From contig NZ_JFCQ01000015.1 of assembly GCF_000738265.1 (NCBI RefSeq), positions 62,001-126,000 on the forward strand: DNA of 64,000 nt, written 5' to 3'. Both the position numbers and the translations under genes were made by a program. Below the pieces are notes generated by a model. That model made no database searches. It was not told the DNA's origin and saw only the letters and a program-made list of their open reading frames with translations. Below are positions 1 to 8,369 of this stretch, in pieces. How positions within the stretch are numbered: position 1 is the first letter of the stretch; each line of letters starts with the position of its first letter. Source of the DNA: Corynebacterium jeikeium. GTDB lineage: Bacteria; Actinomycetota; Actinomycetes; Mycobacteriales; Mycobacteriaceae.

Positions 1-1163
1 ACGAAGTTCAGATCCTCCGGGCTGTGCTGGTGGGCGAAGCTGATCACCACGCTCTTCAACAATTCCGATTTGCCGCTGCCTGTAGCGCCCACACAAAGGC
101 CGTGTGGGCCGATGCCTCCCAGGGCGGATTCCTTGATGTCCAGGTACACCGGCGCGCCGGAGAAGCCGATCGGCGCACGCAAGTCCCCACCCGGCAGTTC
201 CAACAGTGACGTGCTGGATTTCACGGTGGACCGGGCGCGGCAGATCTGCGCCAGCTCTACCTCACTGAGCTGATCGGCCACCCCGAAAGGCACCCAGCCG
301 TCAACGGTCCAAGCGCTCAGCAAGCACCCGCCATCGGCATCGTCCACCTGCAATAACAGGCCATTCCCCTTGGCGTTTTCCACCCACTCATCACTTGGTT
401 CCGTGACCACCGCCCCGGCGATCACCGGGCTATCGCCAGTACAAAAGTGCACCTTGCGGGGCCCGTCATGCGGTAACCACTGCTCGAACGGGCCGGTGAT
501 TCCGATGATGTCCGGATCCTGCATTGCCAGTTGCGCCTGCATCGCACGGGCCAGGCCAGGCGCACCATCGCCGAGTAGCACGATGCAGTGGAAACTAGCT
601 AGATCCACCGACACTGGGGCTTCGATAGTTGCGTAGCGCAGGGCCACCTCGCGCAGGCTCATGGCGCTGACTGGTTCTAGGTCCTCTGGCGGTGCGTTAA
701 CCGGCACCTCCAGCGGGTCATCTGGGGTCTGCACTGCGGTACCGATACGCACCACTCCCGGCTTGGCGGTGACGTCGGTTCCCGTATGCACATGCGTCCA
801 CAGCGATTGCGGGTGCGGGTGGGCCGCCAACATGGTCTGCAGTTGTTCGTCGTGGCTGCGCTGCACGCTGTCCTTCAGCGCGTCGATATGGCGGTGAAAG
901 GAGCGCCGAGTCTCATCGATGTTGGCCCCTGGCTGGAACATCATCGCCATACTTCCCAGCATCATCAGCGGAAAGATGAAGCTGATGGGGTTACGCCCAG
1001 ACCCGGACAGCACCATGGCGGCGATCATTCCCACCACCGCGATCAACATCACGGCGGGCATGAGCAACCTGATGAAAGGCTGTTTGTCTTTAGGCAGCGT
1101 CGGTGGCGCCTGTGTCTGCATGATGGAGAAATCCCCCAATTTCCTTCTAGTCCCCAGGGACAT
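1..1163 (-). CDS. eccC: EccC, ESX type VII secretion ATPase, N-terminal part (runs off window)
   Basis: FtsK/SpoIIIE-type motor of an ESX secretion system, anchored in the inner membrane and driving export of WXG100-type substrates. Only the N-terminal part is in the window. Two hydrophobic segments lie close to the N terminus (LLMPAVMLIAVVGMIAAMV and ISFIFPLMMLGSMAMMF). A Walker A motif, VGATGSGKSELLK, is reached just before the window edge. I chose the ATG at 1163 because the stretch RRKLGDFSIMQTQAPPTLP resembles the start of EccC proteins (basic residues, then an APPxLP motif). The ATG at 1121 has a closer purine-rich stretch (gggggat) and is the alternative. The gene is divergent from eccD. 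No WXG100 (esxA/esxB) gene is in the window; it may lie beyond the left edge. Confidence 0.85.
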   Translation of the reverse strand, partial: MSLGTRRKLGDFSIMQTQAPPTLPKDKQPFIRLLMPAVMLIAVVGMIAAMVLSGSGRNPISFIFPLMMLGSMAMMFQPGANIDETRRSFHRHIDALKDSVQRSHDEQLQTMLAAHPHPQSLWTHVHTGTDVTAKPGVVRIGTAVQTPDDPLEVPVNAPPEDLEPVSAMSLREVALRYATIEAPVSVDLASFHCIVLLGDGAPGLARAMQAQLAMQDPDIIGITGPFEQWLPHDGPRKVHFCTGDSPVIAGAVVTEPSDEWVENAKGNGLLLQVDDADGGCLLSAWTVDGWVPFGVADQLSEVELAQICRARSTVKSSTSLLELPGGDLRAPIGFSGAPVYLDIKESALGGIGPHGLCVGATGSGKSELLKSVVISFAHQHSPEDLNF

Positions 1164-1386
1164 CCCGTGTTATCCGGTGTTATCCCCATCCAACCCCCTG
1201 GATGTGGTTTCAGATTCTAAACCTTCCCCGGATCCACCGCAGGGCAAGCGCAATCTCTGTGCCTCGGCTACTATCTGTGCCGTGTAAGCCACACTGGCGA
1301 GGATCCAAGGGGGGATGCTCGCCGACCAACAGCGGCAAAGGGCCGCGCCCAACACTCTTTACACGCTTTTTACCAGGGGGAATAAA

Positions 1387-2538
1387 GTGCTTGCTCTACG
1401 CATTTCCGTGCCCGCTAAAGGCACCACCATCAACGCTGCGATCGCCGACCACGTGCCGGTGGCGGAGCTCATCCCGCACCTCGTAGACGCTGAACCGGGG
1501 GAACACTGGGTTTTGCACCGCGCCGTCGGTCACGTCGCGCCACAACACACGTTGGCGGAAGCCGGGGTCCGCCCCGGCGAGTCACTAACTTTGCAGGTCG
1601 CCGCAGTTCCCGCCCCGCCCGCCGAGGCCGTAGAGGAACTGTCCGGCCCGATCCCCACCAGCCCTGCAGCCTGGATTGCCGCAGCCATCGTTTCGCTGTT
1701 TAGCCTGCAAGCAGCGCCAGCGTGGCATCCTTTGGACAATCAATTGGTTGGAGCTGGGGGCGTCCTTACCCTCAACAATTCCGCAGACACCGCAACGATC
1801 GTGGCAACCGCCGTGGCAGCACTAGCCGCAGCGGCGGCCTCCCTGCACCACCGCAACTTCAGCTACCTCGCCGCGATTCTGGGCTTCGGGCTGGGGCTGC
1901 ACGTGAACGTCCTGTGCGCCTGTTTCGTGGCCGCGCTTCTGGTGTGGTGCAGCGGCCCAGCGCGGATCGTGACGGTCACATGGGTGGTGTTTGCGGCGGT
2001 GAATTTCTGGCCGGGGATCACGCTGCTGCTGGCGATGTTCGCGCTGGCTTATTCCGGGCAGATTGCCATTGGCCTAGCGGGAATCAAGCTACCGAAAGTG
2101 CCCGCGACCGGTGTGTTTACAGAGCCCACGACCACCCGCGCAGGTCAGGTGGTGGAGGTACACTCCAGCCTGGTGGTCGCCATCGTGGCAGTGCTGGGCG
2201 CGTGTATCTACCAGTTGGCACCGTGGGGCGAATCGCTGGATCTTTGGACCGCCGTGCTGTTGGTGATGGTGGCGGTCCTCGGTGTGAGCGCGCGAAGCAC
2301 CCGGCCGGTGCACTCTGTGGCGCTGGCGGTGCTGTCGGCGACGACGATTCTGTGGCTGGCATTGCACGAACCTTGGGGCGCATTGTGCCTGGTGCTGGTG
2401 GGTCTGCCTGCGCTGCGGGTGCAGTCGCCGATGCTGGGGCGCGCGATCGACATGGTGGAGGCCATCGCGTTTTGCCTGGCCATCCCCTTGGCACTGCACA
2501 CCACGGGGTTGTTCGACGCGATTCGGGGGATCGGCTGA
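1387..2538 (+). CDS. eccD: EccD, ESX type VII secretion membrane channel component
   Basis: Polytopic membrane subunit of the ESX translocon. The first ~80 residues (LALRISVPAKGTTINAAIA onward) read as the ubiquitin-like cytoplasmic domain of EccD/YukD. About ten to eleven hydrophobic segments follow to the C terminus, the EccD architecture. At 383 residues it is shorter than mycobacterial EccD (about 450-500). The GTG at 1387 was chosen because ccaggggg sits six bases upstream; a reading frame extends back to 1315 but has no such site. Its TGA overlaps the ATG of mycP, so the two are translationally coupled. Family assignment rests on architecture and on the neighbouring ESX genes. Confidence 0.82.
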   Translation: MLALRISVPAKGTTINAAIADHVPVAELIPHLVDAEPGEHWVLHRAVGHVAPQHTLAEAGVRPGESLTLQVAAVPAPPAEAVEELSGPIPTSPAAWIAAAIVSLFSLQAAPAWHPLDNQLVGAGGVLTLNNSADTATIVATAVAALAAAAASLHHRNFSYLAAILGFGLGLHVNVLCACFVAALLVWCSGPARIVTVTWVVFAAVNFWPGITLLLAMFALAYSGQIAIGLAGIKLPKVPATGVFTEPTTTRAGQVVEVHSSLVVAIVAVLGACIYQLAPWGESLDLWTAVLLVMVAVLGVSARSTRPVHSVALAVLSATTILWLALHEPWGALCLVLVGLPALRVQSPMLGRAIDMVEAIAFCLAIPLALHTTGLFDAIRGIG

Positions 2539-3662
2539 TGATCGTCAAAGATTCCTCGCCGCACGGGAACTGCCAGGAAGGCACTGTCGCCCAGGCGGGT
2601 ACCTTGCCGTTGCCGGATATTGACGCCCCCTCGTACCCAGCTCTTCACGCCCTGTCACGGGGCCGGGACGTGGACGTGGCTGTGATTGATACGGGTTCTG
2701 CTGGGCCGGGCGTGGTGGGCGACCGGGATTTTTGCGTGCTGCACGGGTCTGTGGTGACCAGTGTGTTGCACACGATCGCGCCGGAGGCGAAGGTGCATTC
2801 TTTCCGGCATAACTCGGCCCCCGACCGGGCAGAAGGCACAGTAGAGGAGCTAGTCCGCGCGATTGATCGGGCACTGAAGGCGCGGGTGAAGATCATCAAT
2901 ATATCCATGGTGGCCTGCGAAGATACGGCCGCCCTGCGGGGAGCGATCGACCGTGCGGAGAAAGCCGGGGTGCTCGTGGTGGCCTCGACCGGTAACACGG
3001 GTCAATGTCCGGAAGGAGCACCTACATTCCCCTCCAGTCTGGATCCGGTGCTGGCAGTGGGCGCGGTCGCGCCACGAGTGAGCCCGCAATCTCCGCACGA
3101 GGGTGGTCGTGCCGACCAGGGGCGCGTGCCCGCGCACTACAACGCGCCGACAAAGTGGGTGGATCTGTTCGCGCCGGGCGGGCCAGCCGAAGGGCGCGTG
3201 GTGATCGGCAAGCAGGTACACACCATCGTTGGAAATCCCACACCCTTTGAAGGCACCAGCTTCGCCACCCCGGTTGTCAGCGCGACGGCGGCGCTGGTCT
3301 GGCAGGTCGCCCCACAGCTGACGGCGCGCGAGGTGCGGGAGCTGTTGGCCTCCACGGCCTCCCCCGGCGCGAGCGGGCCGGGTCTGGGCAAACAGATGTT
3401 GGTGGTCAACCCCGCCGCGGCGGTAGATAAGGCTCTAGACCTGCGGGACGCATTGGCGCGAGGTGGTAGCGGTTCGACGGGCGCCGACTACACCCTGCAG
3501 ACCGTCAGCACTCAGCCGTACGGGCAGGAACCTGCCGACTATTCTGTACCGGTCGTGCTGTCCCTGGTGCTAGCGCTGGGCATCATCGCGACGGTTGTCT
3601 GCCGGGCTTTCTCCTCGGACAACAAACCTCCGTCCGGCAGCGAGGCAATGCGGGCGAACTGA
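2538..3662 (+). CDS. mycP: MycP, mycosin subtilisin-like serine protease of the ESX system
   Basis: S8-family protease that normally sits on the outer face of the inner membrane and is needed for ESX secretion. Visible catalytic residues are Asp51 (VAVIDTG), His69 (CVLHGS) and Ser241 (FEGTSFATP), with the oxyanion Asn153 (STGNTG). One hydrophobic segment near the C terminus (VPVVLSLVLALGIIATVV) is the usual mycosin anchor. The N terminus (MIVKDSSPHGNCQEG) shows no signal peptide, which is odd for a mycosin. Extending upstream only enters the eccD shadow frame. Translation is coupled to eccD. The 3' end runs 124 bases into the 3' end of eccB on the other strand. Confidence 0.85.
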   Translation: MIVKDSSPHGNCQEGTVAQAGTLPLPDIDAPSYPALHALSRGRDVDVAVIDTGSAGPGVVGDRDFCVLHGSVVTSVLHTIAPEAKVHSFRHNSAPDRAEGTVEELVRAIDRALKARVKIINISMVACEDTAALRGAIDRAEKAGVLVVASTGNTGQCPEGAPTFPSSLDPVLAVGAVAPRVSPQSPHEGGRADQGRVPAHYNAPTKWVDLFAPGGPAEGRVVIGKQVHTIVGNPTPFEGTSFATPVVSATAALVWQVAPQLTAREVRELLASTASPGASGPGLGKQMLVVNPAAAVDKALDLRDALARGGSGSTGADYTLQTVSTQPYGQEPADYSVPVVLSLVLALGIIATVVCRAFSSDNKPPSGSEAMRAN

Positions 3663-4819
3663 ACACTTCGTTCGGCCTTAAAGCCCAGGGCGTGCAGCTC
3701 GGCTTCGCTACCCACGGAGTAGCGCACACCATTCTCGCTGACCAGCACGTATCCACGTTCCGTCTTCAGTGCGGACGTTCCACGCGGCCCGTAGAAGGGG
3801 CTCGGGTATTCCGTCCCCGCCGCCCCAACCGGCTCCGCCACCCCCTCCGGCCCCGCGCACAACACGGGTGGTTGCGCCCACGATACGGGCTGCTCGCCGT
3901 CAAACTCGGGGATCCCAGACAGCACATCCACGCTCGGCTGGCGCATCACTTCCGACAGAGCGACCTCCACCGGCGGCTCCGGACTGCTGGCCTCCGCGTA
4001 GGAGCGCCGCGCCCCCTTGACCTCCCCCACGCCGGCGAGATCCACCAGAAACGCCCGGTCACCGGCCTTCACAACCCTGCCCGCTTTGTCGAAGGGCGCG
4101 GGCATCTTTGTCTTCCCCGTCGGCATGGCAATGTCGGGGCGTCGGTGGAACTGCTGTGCCAATTCATCGCTGGCCGGAACCGCCTCGGTGCCGAAAGCCC
4201 TGGCTGCGTCTGGGGTTATGCGGGCGCGAGTGGTGGCGTCGATAAGCCAATAACCCGAAGGGGCAGCCAGTAGAGCATGGCGATGGGTCTTGATGCGCTC
4301 GACGGCCACGACAGTCCCTGCTGTATGCGCCGTGTCCGCAGTCCCCGCCGCGCTTGCACTACCCGTAGCGCCCGTGCCAGTGGTCCGGTCGCAGTACAGC
4401 CACTCGCGATCCGGCGCGCTAACCAGCCCCGGCACCTGGCCGATCCCCAGTGGCTGCCCGAGCGGCACCTTTGATAGCTGCTCAGCGGTGGTTTTCTGTG
4501 CCTCGACGGGCTGCTGCAGAATCAGCCGTGCCGAGGCAACATTCGTGACCGGATGGTAGGTATCGGCCAGTCGGACGTGCAGCGTGCCGGTCTCGTCGGC
4601 CACCAGATCCGCGCCGTCCAGGCTGGGCTGCGGGCGCAGCAACCCCAGCATCATCGCACCACCGGCGATCAGCAGACTCAGCAGCACGCCGACGATCAGC
4701 GCGCGCCGTTGGCTCCGCAGCGGATCGTGAGCCATCCGCGGATCCCCAATGACCAGCGCAAGCTCTAACCTGCGAAGCAGAAAATTAAATCCAGATACTT
4801 GTATCCCCGTTGTGCGCAT
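3539..4819 (-). CDS. eccB: EccB, ESX type VII secretion core membrane protein
   Basis: Core ESX subunit with a short cytoplasmic N terminus, one membrane segment and a large periplasmic domain (DUF690 family). The start at 4819 is supported by the family-typical opening TGIQVSGFNFLLRRLELALV, followed by MAHDPLRSQRRA and the membrane segment ALIVGVLLSLLIAGGAMMLG. The protein is 426 residues, a little shorter than mycobacterial EccB. The open frame continues upstream to 5269, but that part does not resemble the family. The gene is convergent with mycP, with 124 bases of coding overlap. It is divergent from the EccE-like gene, with 135 bases between the starts. Confidence 0.85.
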   Translation of the reverse strand: MRTTGIQVSGFNFLLRRLELALVIGDPRMAHDPLRSQRRALIVGVLLSLLIAGGAMMLGLLRPQPSLDGADLVADETGTLHVRLADTYHPVTNVASARLILQQPVEAQKTTAEQLSKVPLGQPLGIGQVPGLVSAPDREWLYCDRTTGTGATGSASAAGTADTAHTAGTVVAVERIKTHRHALLAAPSGYWLIDATTRARITPDAARAFGTEAVPASDELAQQFHRRPDIAMPTGKTKMPAPFDKAGRVVKAGDRAFLVDLAGVGEVKGARRSYAEASSPEPPVEVALSEVMRQPSVDVLSGIPEFDGEQPVSWAQPPVLCAGPEGVAEPVGAAGTEYPSPFYGPRGTSALKTERGYVLVSENGVRYSVGSEAELHALGFKAERSVQFARIASLPDGGLLSEEKARQTTVAMMPSASTRDSTTGTE

Positions 4820-4954
4820 GGTTACTGCGCTCCCCCTTGTTGTTTTGTGCTGTCTAGCCCCCGCTAGCGCTGCCAAGTATTCCATGGTTGAATTGCTTGC
4901 GCGAGGGGAAGCTTCGCATTCGGGGGATTTTCCACAGTTTTGGGGATGGGACAA

Positions 4955-6265
4955 ATGGATTTTGCGGCTCTGTGGCCATGGGTTTTGTGTGCTTTGTTGG
5001 CTATCGCGTGCATCGTAGCGGGCTGGTTCGCGTTCGGCCGCAGCCGCGCTACGACGGATCAGGGCACGCGCTGGTTCCGGCTGTTGTGCGTGCACGACAA
5101 GCTGTGGGGCGAGCCGTCGTCGCGGCGGATTTCTGCCGACCGGTTGGCCGGTGGTCTGGGGCTTTCTCTTATGGACGCCAACCTGTCCACCACAACCACC
5201 CCCACCCCACCGTTCGGCCGCGGCTGGTTGGGCGATTCCCAAGCGACCCTTGTAGGCGTGCCGGAGCACGCGGCGGCGCGGATGCCCTTTGCCGCCAGCG
5301 GGTGCGGGGTGTGGGCGCTGCCCGCAGAGGCACCGCCGGTGGGAACCAAGGTCACCGGGCTGGCTGAGCAGCTGACGGTTCCCGCTGCACCCGGTTGGTT
5401 TATCGGCCTTACAGATTCCGGCGAATCAATGCTGGTACATCCAATCCCCGGCGCGACGTTCGCAGTGTTCGGCACTGCCCCGCAGCTGCGCACCCTGGAG
5501 GGGTCGATGAACTGGCCAGAAGCGCTGTTCGCGGTGCACCGCATCGGCGCGAGGCAGTCTGATCCGTGGGAGGGCGCGGGCGAAAACCCGACAGAAGATA
5601 CAGCGAGTCTGCCCGGGTTGAACACCGGTGGAGCAAAGACGTCGATCCTGTTCGTGGAGGTTCCCGCTTCGCCGGGGCCACGTTCCTCTGCGCGCGGGGC
5701 GGCGACCAGCGCGGGTGGCATAAGTGCTGGCGGTGGTGGCGGTGGCCTCAGCGCTGGCATAAGCGCTGGCCTCAGCGCTGGTGGTTTTGGCGCAGCGGAA
5801 AATGTGCTGCGGCTGGGGAGGGAAAGGCTCCGGTCGCTGGAACGCTCCACGCTAGCGACGGTGAACCTGCGCGCGGATGTGTTCATCGCGGTGCCGCCGG
5901 TCGGAACGGGAACGGTGCTCCTCCACGGCGAACACCGGGAATACTTCAACTTCTTTGCCATCACTGCGCCCGCCCCACAGCCCGCGGCACAAGTCGCCCC
6001 ACAGCCCGCGGCACAAGTCGCACCGCAGGCCGCGGCACAAGTCGCACCGCAGGCCGCACTTGCGCGACAGGCTGCACCGAGACGGCAAACTGCGCCGACG
6101 CCGCAAGCGCCCACCAAACAGACGCGCGGCGAACGCTCACGAATCGCAGCGCCTAAGCATCGCCACCATCACAGGTCGGTGGACGGCTCACTTCCGTTGC
6201 CCACCGGCGAGCGCTTGGCGCGGGTCGTCCGCGCGCGTTCCGCCAGCTCCTCATCGGCCGGGTAA
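4955..6265 (+). CDS. Probable EccE-like ESX-associated membrane protein
   Basis: I infer an EccE-type protein from position in the ESX locus, the N-terminal membrane segment (ALWPWVLCALLAIACIVAGW) and the absence of another candidate; direct family motifs are not clear. After ~280 residues of globular sequence come a Gly/Ser/Ala-rich stretch (ISAGGGGGGLSAGISAG) and a Pro-Ala-Gln-Val tandem repeat, so the C-terminal third is probably disordered. The ATG at 4955 follows ggggatggg; an ATG at 4946 and a TTG at 4940 are alternatives. The last 97 bases overlap the 3' end of truA on the other strand. Confidence 0.5.
   Translation: MDFAALWPWVLCALLAIACIVAGWFAFGRSRATTDQGTRWFRLLCVHDKLWGEPSSRRISADRLAGGLGLSLMDANLSTTTTPTPPFGRGWLGDSQATLVGVPEHAAARMPFAASGCGVWALPAEAPPVGTKVTGLAEQLTVPAAPGWFIGLTDSGESMLVHPIPGATFAVFGTAPQLRTLEGSMNWPEALFAVHRIGARQSDPWEGAGENPTEDTASLPGLNTGGAKTSILFVEVPASPGPRSSARGAATSAGGISAGGGGGGLSAGISAGLSAGGFGAAENVLRLGRERLRSLERSTLATVNLRADVFIAVPPVGTGTVLLHGEHREYFNFFAITAPAPQPAAQVAPQPAAQVAPQAAAQVAPQAALARQAAPRRQTAPTPQAPTKQTRGERSRIAAPKHRHHHRSVDGSLPLPTGERLARVVRARSASSSSAG
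5972..6064 (+). repeat. 24-base tandem repeat inside the EccE-like gene
   Basis: Four units with a 24-base period start at 5972, 5996, 6020 and 6044, encoding an eight-residue unit close to APQPAAQV. The first two units are nearly identical and the last two have diverged together (APQAAAQV), which suggests recent slippage or duplication. The array keeps the reading frame. Confidence 0.85.
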
Positions 6266-7071
6266 TCCACCCGCACCAGGTTCAACCCTTCCGCGGGCGC
6301 GACCGGCACCGCGGAGCTGCGCTTCGTCTCCTGCAAAAGCTCCGAGGTAAAATCCTCCGGTCGTTTGCCCGATCCGACTGTCAGTGCCGCCCCCACCAGG
6401 GAACGCACCATCGACCAGCAGAAAGCATCGGCGGTGACGTGCGCCTCGTAGGTCTGCGGTTCTGCCTCCGTGGAGACGTCCACCCAGCGGAATTCCTGCA
6501 GTTCGCGGACAGTCGTGGCACCCTCGCGGGCCTTGCAGAACGCCGCGAAGTCGTTCAAACCAATCAGTGCGTCAGAAGCCGCCTGAGTCTTCGCCAGATC
6601 AATCGGGTAGCGCCACGCTGCCGTATCCCGGGCCCGCACTGGCACGGGCCCAGCCGGGTGAGTCGTCACGCGATAGATGTAGTGCCGGCGTAGCGCGGAG
6701 AAGCGGGCGTCAAAACCCTGCGGAGCAACACTCGCCCCGTGCAACCGCACGTCAGCAGGCAACATCCGCGACAGGCGACGCACCAGGTCCTCCGGGCGGG
6801 TCAGCGAGCGCTGCTCGAACGCATCTACCGGGATGTCTGCATGGCAGACCTGGCCGCTGGCGTGTACTCCCGCGTCGGTGCGGCCGGCGACGACCAGCTC
6901 GATCGGATGACGGGTGACCAGGGACAGCTTTTCCTGCAGCACTCCCGCGACCGTGCGTAGGCCACCGGATTGCGTGGCCCAGCCGTGAAAATCCGTGCCG
7001 TCGTAGGCGACATCCAGGCGGACGCGCACCAGATCGCTCGGGTCCTGCTTAGCCTGCGGTGTATAGGGCAT
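6169..7071 (-). CDS. truA: TruA, tRNA pseudouridine(38-40) synthase
   Basis: Modifies uridines 38-40 in the anticodon arm of tRNAs. The N-terminal strand LDVAYDGTDFHGWATQ and the catalytic motif GRTDAGVHASGQ, whose Asp is the nucleophile, are diagnostic. The length of 300 residues is typical of actinobacterial TruA. Bacterial truA often follows rplQ directly. Here it is separated from rplQ by an oppositely oriented membrane-protein gene and a repeat region, so it must have its own promoter in the 105-base divergent gap to 7177. Its 3' end overlaps the EccE-like gene by 97 bases. Confidence 0.93.
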   Translation of the reverse strand: MPYTPQAKQDPSDLVRVRLDVAYDGTDFHGWATQSGGLRTVAGVLQEKLSLVTRHPIELVVAGRTDAGVHASGQVCHADIPVDAFEQRSLTRPEDLVRRLSRMLPADVRLHGASVAPQGFDARFSALRRHYIYRVTTHPAGPVPVRARDTAAWRYPIDLAKTQAASDALIGLNDFAAFCKAREGATTVRELQEFRWVDVSTEAEPQTYEAHVTADAFCWSMVRSLVGAALTVGSGKRPEDFTSELLQETKRSSAVPVAPAEGLNLVRVDYPADEELAERARTTRAKRSPVGNGSEPSTDL

Positions 7072-7163
7072 GGGCGGGGCGCCTCCTTCGGATGGTCATT
7101 CGACAAACTCGACTAGCTATTGCTGCTCAGCTGCTGCATTCGCTATAGGCAGCGTGCGCGCCT

Positions 7164-7169
7164 TAGTCT
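7164..7169 (+). promoter_or_regulatory. Possible -10 element giving a leaderless transcript
   Basis: TAGTCT ends seven bases before the GTG at 7177 and there is no Shine-Dalgarno sequence in front of that codon. This is the pattern of a leaderless mRNA, common in actinobacteria. Inference from spacing only. Confidence 0.3.
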
Positions 7170-7176
7170 AGTCTGC

Positions 7177-7791
7177 GTGCACGACAACGAATTCTCCGCC
7201 TCCACCCTCGACTCCCGCGCGCGACGTCTGGTCGCATGGGTCGCCGCACTCAACGGCCTTGGCTTCGTCGTTGAAGTGACTATTGCGCTGGTCATTGGTT
7301 CTGCCGCCCTTTTTGCGGACGCCGCAGACTTCCTCGAAGACACTCTCATCAACGTTCTGGTGCTGACCGCGCTGGGGTGGTCGGTGGCCAGTCGGCGGAA
7401 AGCCAGCTATGCCCTGGCGGGGTTGATCCTGATTCCGGCTTTCGCCGCTTTCGGCACGGCGGCCTGGAAGGTGTGGACGGGGCATCCGCCGGAACCCTTG
7501 ACTCTGAGCGTGACTGCCATCGGAGCGCTGGTTATCAACCTGGTCTGCGCAGTCCTTTTGCTGCGGCTGCGCGGGGCGGATAGTGCGCTGGTGCAGGGTG
7601 CTTGGCTGGCGGCGCGCAATGATGCGGCGGCCAACCTACTGATCCTCGGCGCGGGCGTGGTGATGATGTTCTGGGTCAGCGCATGGCCGGACATCGTGGT
7701 CGGCGTGATTATCGGCCTGATTAACCTGTCGGCGGCGAAGGAAGTGTTCGAGCAGGCCCGGGCCGAGGAACCGGAGCTAGAGCTGGACTAG
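7177..7791 (+). CDS. Cation diffusion facilitator-like integral membrane protein
   Basis: About 204 residues with roughly six hydrophobic segments. The region [20 protein letters not shown] matches the TM1-TM2 pattern of CDF metal exporters. The TM2 metal motif reads ADAADFLED, so the usual His-x3-Asp becomes Asp-x3-Glu/Asp. In TM5 the His of the HxxxD pair is missing ([10 protein letters not shown]). The cytoplasmic C-terminal domain is also very short. It may transport a metal other than zinc, or a different ion. The GTG at 7177 was chosen because the longer frame (from 7120) adds a non-family N terminus. It stands alone between truA and the repeat region. Confidence 0.6.
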   Translation: MHDNEFSASTLDSRARRLVAWVAALNGLGFVVEVTIALVIGSAALFADAADFLEDTLINVLVLTALGWSVASRRKASYALAGLILIPAFAAFGTAAWKVWTGHPPEPLTLSVTAIGALVINLVCAVLLLRLRGADSALVQGAWLAARNDAAANLLILGAGVVMMFWVSAWPDIVVGVIIGLINLSAAKEVFEQARAEEPELELD

Positions 7792-7799
7792 CCGCCGGC

Positions 7800-7952
7800 T
7801 ACTGCCCCTGCCTTTCCCCTACTTCCCCGGCTTTTCCCCTACTTCCCCCTGTCTTTCCCCTACTTCCCCCTGTCTTTCCCCTACTTCCCCCTGTCTTTCC
7901 CCTACTTCCCCCTGTCTTTCCCCTGCTTCCCCCTGCTTCCCCCTGCTTCCCT
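7800..7952. repeat. Pyrimidine-rich tandem repeat, 21-base period
   Basis: Four exact or near-exact 21-base units (ctacttccccctgtctttcc plus c) begin at 7839, 7860, 7881 and 7902. A degenerate 20-base unit precedes them at 7819 and short ctgcttcccc units follow to 7952. The period is a multiple of three, so the minus strand keeps an open frame of GEVGERQ heptads. I see no start signal or partner domain that would make it a gene. Confidence 0.85.
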
Positions 7953-7966
7953 GCTCAATGCCTGCA

Positions 7967-8206
7967 CAGATGTCGTTAGAACGGGAATACAGGCTCCTAA
8001 AATCCGGCAAATGTCGTTAGAACGGGATTCTGTGATCCAAAAATGGACACAGACGAGAATGAAAACTCTCTGACCTGCTGTTTTGCACACTTGCAATTGA
8101 TTCTCAATAACGTATTCCCGTTCTAGCGACATTTGCCAGCCCGACCCCACCTCACACCCACCACCGCAGACACATAATCCCGTTCTAGCGACATTTGCCA
8201 ATCCGG
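7967..8206. repeat. Nested inverted repeats, two direct and two inverted copies
   Basis: A ~24-base motif (CAAATGTCGTTAGAACGGGA core) occurs at 7967-7990 and 8007-8030 in one orientation and at 8112-8137 and 8174-8206 in the other. The inner pair (8007 and 8137) are near-perfect terminal inverted repeats around an 80-base AT-rich centre with no open frame. This resembles a small non-autonomous element or a long folded RNA. No gene lies within it. The remainder of the gap up to the rplQ terminator shows nothing else recognisable. Confidence 0.75.
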
Positions 8207-8290
8207 TGGCAGTCTTTGCCAGACCTAGGGCAGCCGAATAGTCGCGCGTTAACGACATCGGTGATGGTTGGGGCGGGTGGCGTCCATAAA

Positions 8291-8345
8291 CAAAGAACAA
8301 AAAGGCGGGCCACGAGCTACCCGGATGGGTAACCGTGGCCCGCCT
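8291..8345 (-). terminator. Intrinsic terminator of the rpsM-rpoA-rplQ unit
   Basis: An 11-base perfect stem, GGCGGGCCACG (8304-8314) with CGTGGCCCGCC (8334-8344), is followed on the minus strand by tttttgttctttg. It lies 25 bases past the rplQ stop. Confidence 0.88.
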
Positions 8346-8369
8346 TAGAGCTTGGCGGGGGCGCCGGAC

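Noticed and set aside
7819..8010. 63-codon minus-strand frame of GEVGERQ repeats
   Set aside because: It arises from the 21-base tandem repeat; it has no start signal and no conserved part.
7800..8206. CRISPR array
   Set aside because: The repeats are contiguous or paired in inverted orientation with no unique equal-length spacers and no cas genes.
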